Assembly (NCBI GenBank): GCA_026874595.1
Contig: CM049311.1
Coordinates: forward strand, 69,855,453-69,919,452
DNA from: Sipunculus nudus
Taxonomy: Eukaryota > Annelida > Sipuncula > Golfingiida > Sipunculidae
DNA: 64,000 nucleotides
Reading direction: 5' to 3'
Below the pieces are notes generated by a model, which made no database searches, had not been told where the DNA came from, and saw only the letters and a list, made by a program, of their open reading frames with translations. The translations under genes were made by a program, and so were the position numbers. Below are positions 60,197 through 64,000 of the stretch, one piece after another (the stretch's first letter is position 1; each line of letters begins with the position of its first letter).

Positions 60197-60306
60197 CCAC
60201 CCTGTATGTTCAGTTAGATGTTTCTAGGTCCAGCGGTTACGATTTGTGGACGAGAGACATAGCGTCATAGCTATACCTCGGTTGACTTTCAGTCAGCTGA
60301 GCTAAA
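60197..60306 (+). repeat. Right end of the interrupted module element
   Basis: It resumes the broken module (CCTGTATGTTCAGTTAGATG, then GGTCCAGCGGTTACGATTTG) and finishes with ACTTTCAGTCAGCTGAGCTAA, the family's right terminus. Confidence 0.7.
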
Positions 60307-61350
60307 AAGCCAGAGAACGCCAATCCCACAGAATGTTCGTTTTATATTGATGTTTATTCGACGCGGGGGGGGGGCAAAATAATTCAAACACATTCAACGA
60401 TGACAATCTCACGTGTGACAGAGAAACAAGAGTTTTGCAAAGGGCGTTTTGTGACTAGTAACTTTTAAACTTCCGTACATAAGGAACCAACATTCTATGT
60501 GTCACTGTTAGTCACCATTGCTAAGATATTGTAGATACACAAACTTTTTATCCATCAAAACGATGTTATCTGAACTTTTCTTAACAGGAAGTACCTACAT
60601 TTCATTATGTACGCAACGTGAGCCGGAAATCACCTATCACATAAACTCGATAGAGTAGGTAGGTGAATAACTGGCTTTTTTACAACTGCCGGTGGTTTGC
60701 TTATTGGCCTTAAGATGGTTATGTTGATCTGTTGTTAGAAAAGGTAGTTGAATACTTGCAGGGCGTTTACTTCCTATTTTTCCCTATTTTATTTTTCCTA
60801 TTTTCAGCAAAAAAATCCTATTTTTTTCAATTTTTATGGGCTAAAGTGTATCAACACATTTAATTTGATCAGGCATAGCATACATTTTCTCACACCAGGG
60901 AGATCTTACCATCATTATAAATCTATACTTTTCAAATCTTTAATTGTTCAAACATTCCATTGTACAAAATGAGGCTTAGTTACTTATGGCATCTACAACA
61001 GGAATTGGATTAATGGACATGCTTTGCATCTTGACTCCAATCCTTATAGTAAACTGATGTTTAGTTCTTTCATATTTAACTTTACTCATTCTGTGCGATT
61101 ATTTTTTATTCACCACTGTGGTGTTAGTACCTAGCTATATAGTTGTGGACAATGACTGAAAAAAATCTGATGTTACTCCTGAAAAGAAAGCAAAAAAATC
61201 TTGAGCATGATAAAACGTACTATTTGGTGCAGTTCTTTGTTTTATATTTTCTTAACAAATGAGAGATTTTAGTCTTTTTGAAATAAAATAGGGACATAAA
61301 ATGAATGAAATGAATTGAAATGAATTTTTTTCATTGACAGGCTATACATA
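60307..61350. other. Intergenic, no gene recognised
   Basis: AT-rich DNA with T-rich tracts and a short G(10) run. No exon or element end is recognised. Confidence 0.4.
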
Positions 61351-63030
61351 TAAAAAGTGACTCATGGAGCATGACACTATGCTGAATTTTTAAATGTGAA
61401 GCATGTATTGATTATTGATGTTATGATTTGAAGAAAAAGGTTAATAAACTTGAACAATGGGAAAAATGACTCCCAGAGTGCTCAAAATCATGTCTTTTTG
61501 TCTATAATCCGTTGAAATATTAACAGCAACCTTATTTAAGGTTTACAAGATTTTACTAGGAACTCCCTAGATGCTTAGTTAGAAGGTTCTACGTCAAACT
61601 GCTATGACTTGTGTCAATCTGACTTATAGGGTACTTATAGCTCACAGAATATAGATCTCAATGACCCTACCTTTGATGTTAACATCACAATGGCCTCTCT
61701 TTACATTAAGAAACAGATTTCTAGAATCAACAGTTTAGGATTGCGACCTCTCTGACTTTCTGGATGCTAAAAATTAGGTTTTCTGCTTACAGCTCACAGA
61801 ATATTGGTTATAGTGACCTAATTTCAAGATTTGAAGGAGACTTGCCAAGGACTCGTTGGATGTCACAGTAGAAGGTTCTCGGTCTAACAATTAAGATTTG
61901 TGCCCTACCTGACTGTCTAGGTGCTTTAAATCATATTTCTTGCAATTGCAGAATATAGGTGACCATGACCAAGTTTCAGGTTTCTAAGAAAATCTGGCCA
62001 GAACCTCCTTGGAGTTTGTACGTTCTAGCTCTCAGAATATAGGTCACCCTTACCTTATTCAGGTTTCTGAACATATTTGCCTAGAACCTTCCTGCCTGTA
62101 TAGTTCGAAGTTTCTAGGGCTAAGGGATATAGAATCTGTGCCCTTTCTGACTATCGGGGTGTTTATTTTGGCTAGTCAATCGCAAAATATAGGTTACGGT
62201 GACCTAATTTCAAGTTACTACGAATATTTATCAAGGACCTCCCCGAATGTCACATTATAAGATTCTAGACCAAATGGATACAATTTGTACCCCGTCTAAC
62301 TCTATGGCTGCTCAAAATCATGTTTCGGCCAGTAGCTCGCAGAATGTAGGTCACCATGACCTAATTTCAGGTCTCCAAGGAGAATTGCCTATGCCCTAGC
62401 TCCCTGCTCTAAAATGGAGGTTTATAAATCTGTTTGTGGCAACAGCCCGAACACAAGTGAAGTCTGCAAGGTTTCTATATCTATCCACAAGGGACCGTAC
62501 CTCGAATGTATTACGATGGTTACGGCACAGTTTCTAAACCTGGTCATAGGGGCTGTGCAATAAATATAAAACGATTCTATGGGCTATATTTAACTCAACA
62601 TTATCTATATAATTTCACTAAATGAACAGTTGGAAGTTTCCAGGTATAACGGTTATAGTTTGTTCCATGTACACGTCCGTACATCTTTGTTTGAAGGTCT
62701 GAAAATAGAGAAACAAATGCCTACAAAATATACAAATACAGGTTGCGCCCCCAGTCTTCAGAAACTGATGAAACACTCCATGATCATTGAATTGGAAGAA
62801 TCATGGCAATCAGTGGATTAGTTTTTTTTCGGATAATGGAGCTTTTGTATCAAACTGTTTATGATTCGGGGGGGGGGGGCTACTTGTGAGCCCCATAGCT
62901 CGGAGAATATGGGTCGCAGTGACCTCATTCCAGGTTTCAATGGAGATTTTTATGGACCTCGATGGAAATTCAGTGAGAAGTTTCCGGGTTCCGCGGTAAG
63001 GATTTGCGCCCTGTTAACGGACAGCCAGAC
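61351..63030 (+). repeat. Module-repeat element, degenerate copy
   Basis: It starts with a decayed left end (GTGACTCATGGAGCATGACACTATGCTGAA) followed by GGAAAAATGACTCCCAGAGTG, matching 32.56-32.63 kb. About five ~200-bp modules follow ('CTCACAGAATATAGGTCA', 'TGACCTAATTTCAGGTTTC', 'GGTTCTAGGTCTAACAATTA'), then one long module with AGGTTGCGCCCCCAGTCTTC. The end at CTGTTAACGGACAGCCAGAC GGACAGG lacks the CAGCTGAGCTAA terminus. G(12) lies at 62868-62879. Confidence 0.6.
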
Positions 63031-63114
63031 GGACAGGAAGTTTTTATACGCCCATCTATAAACACAGTCTATCCGTTCGTTAACTTTTAGTGTCGCCATG
63101 ATAATTTACCTGGG

Positions 63115-63490
63115 CTTTGATGTATTTTCAGGAAACTCACCACAACTACTGAACAATATATTATCTCGCCCTAATTCGATTTTTGGCAAAATCCATGAAT
63201 ATTTAATAAGGTCACTAGGCTACTTTGTGATGTCGCCGCCATAACTTACAAGGAATATGATGGATTTTCAGGAATTCAATAGAAATATTAATCAAAATAA
63301 TATCTGGCTTAAGTTTTATTTCCAGCAAAATCCATGCTTATTCATTGTGGTCCGAGGTCACCAAAAATTCTGATGGATTTTCATAAAACTCATCATGAAT
63401 ATTTACCAATGCAGTTTTTCATTTGAATTACAATCTCAGCAAAATTCACCCACATTTAATGAGGTCAGAGGTACCAAGATATGTGACGGG
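63115..63490 (+). repeat. Tandem degenerate modules, ~115-140 bp, three copies
   Basis: The phrase TGATGGATTTTCA(GG/TAA) with a following CTCATCATGAATATT recurs near 63119, 63258 and 63371. Each is trailed by GCAAAATCCATG..TATTTAATGAGGTCAGAGGT. No protein is encoded. Confidence 0.65.
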
Positions 63491-64000
63491 CGTATTTTGA
63501 ACAATTTGCGGTGCTATTGTTTTTCTGCTTGTTCTATGCAGTGCTGTCTCAAAATCAGTGGTCATTTGATATAAATCGAGGCCTTAAATTGGTTTTCATT
63601 TAATTACATATATTTAAATGTCATCTTGTTGGTCTTAACATTGCGTGATTTGACAACTAGAACACAATTGTCTGCAGGAAGTAGATCTGTGGAGGGATTG
63701 ATAAAGTAACAATACATGGACATTTATTCTAAATCAAAGACTCTAATGCACAAGCATGCAGTTATCATTAGTATGGTATTTCACCATCAATTCTAGAAGC
63801 AGTACTGGTGCTAGTTGTAACTATTGAACATGTGCCTTAGGGAATGGGTCGGTGATGGGGTTATATACACCCCTGTTTCATGCAATTAATAATGCATTTA
63901 TTGCTTGCCGATTATCTTCGGGGCATGTTGGTCAGTTGCGTATGTCTAAGTGTTTTTTGATGTTATGTTTGTTGCTTGCAGGACATCTTCGGCTCAATTT
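63491..64000. other. Intergenic to window edge
   Basis: No feature is recognised. Confidence 0.35.

Overview
This is animal nuclear DNA: AT-rich, intron-containing, and dominated by repeats. The mix of hAT, Harbinger-like and Academ-like DNA transposons, Ty3/gypsy remnants, tRNA-type SINE heads, long AT microsatellites and many G/C homopolymers points to a marine invertebrate, probably a mollusc or another lophotrochozoan. I cannot fix the species or rule out an invertebrate deuterostome. I see no rRNA gene, intact tRNA gene, CRISPR array or bacterial-type operon.

Two host genes are supported, both on the minus strand. The first is a two-exon class A (rhodopsin-like) GPCR: exon 1 at 16588-16266 (TM1-TM3) and exon 2 at 10283-9677 (TM4-TM7). 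They join in phase across a 6 kb intron to give 309 aa. The second is a large SAMD9-like gene spanning 54738-37084. A CARD exon (54738-54441) is followed by two short exons (43534-43339 and about 42409-42297) and one 4.7 kb exon (41804-37084). The large exon carries SAM, AlbA_2/Schlafen-like, Sir2-like, STAND-type P-loop NTPase, TPR and OB-fold-like regions. All four exons join in frame and predict a CARD-SAM-SAMD9 protein of about 1775 aa, a plausible innate-immune or cell-death signalling protein.

The rest is mostly mobile DNA. Region by region: a 255-bp tandem array (0.47-1.95 kb); an 890-bp hAT-type MITE with a perfect 8-bp target duplication (2.88-3.77 kb); a module-repeat element (7.2-8.4 kb); a Harbinger-like MITE inside the GPCR intron (12.8-13.2 kb); another hAT-like MITE made of GACTTGG-type arrays (21.6-22.3 kb); a GC-rich TIR element (25.9-26.3 kb); a composite module element (32.55-34.85 kb); and a gypsy integrase tail (35.1-35.6 kb). 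The first intron of the SAMD9-like gene (43.5-54.4 kb) holds a decayed 5.8 kb Academ-like DNA transposon in antisense (44.1-49.87 kb) and an internally deleted gypsy gag/integrase remnant (51.9-53.3 kb). From 57 to 63 kb there is a pile-up of the module-repeat family, including one copy inserted in reverse into another.

The most distinctive non-coding signal is a 12-bp perfect palindrome, GGTGGCGCCACC. Intact or mutated, it recurs about once per repeat module at more than 20 places, in clusters at 14.5-15.7, 32.7-34.5 and 57.6-60.0 kb. The best candidate for a new system is the CARD-SAMD9 gene. The best candidate for an undescribed element is the palindrome-bearing, pearl/Helitron-like module family.
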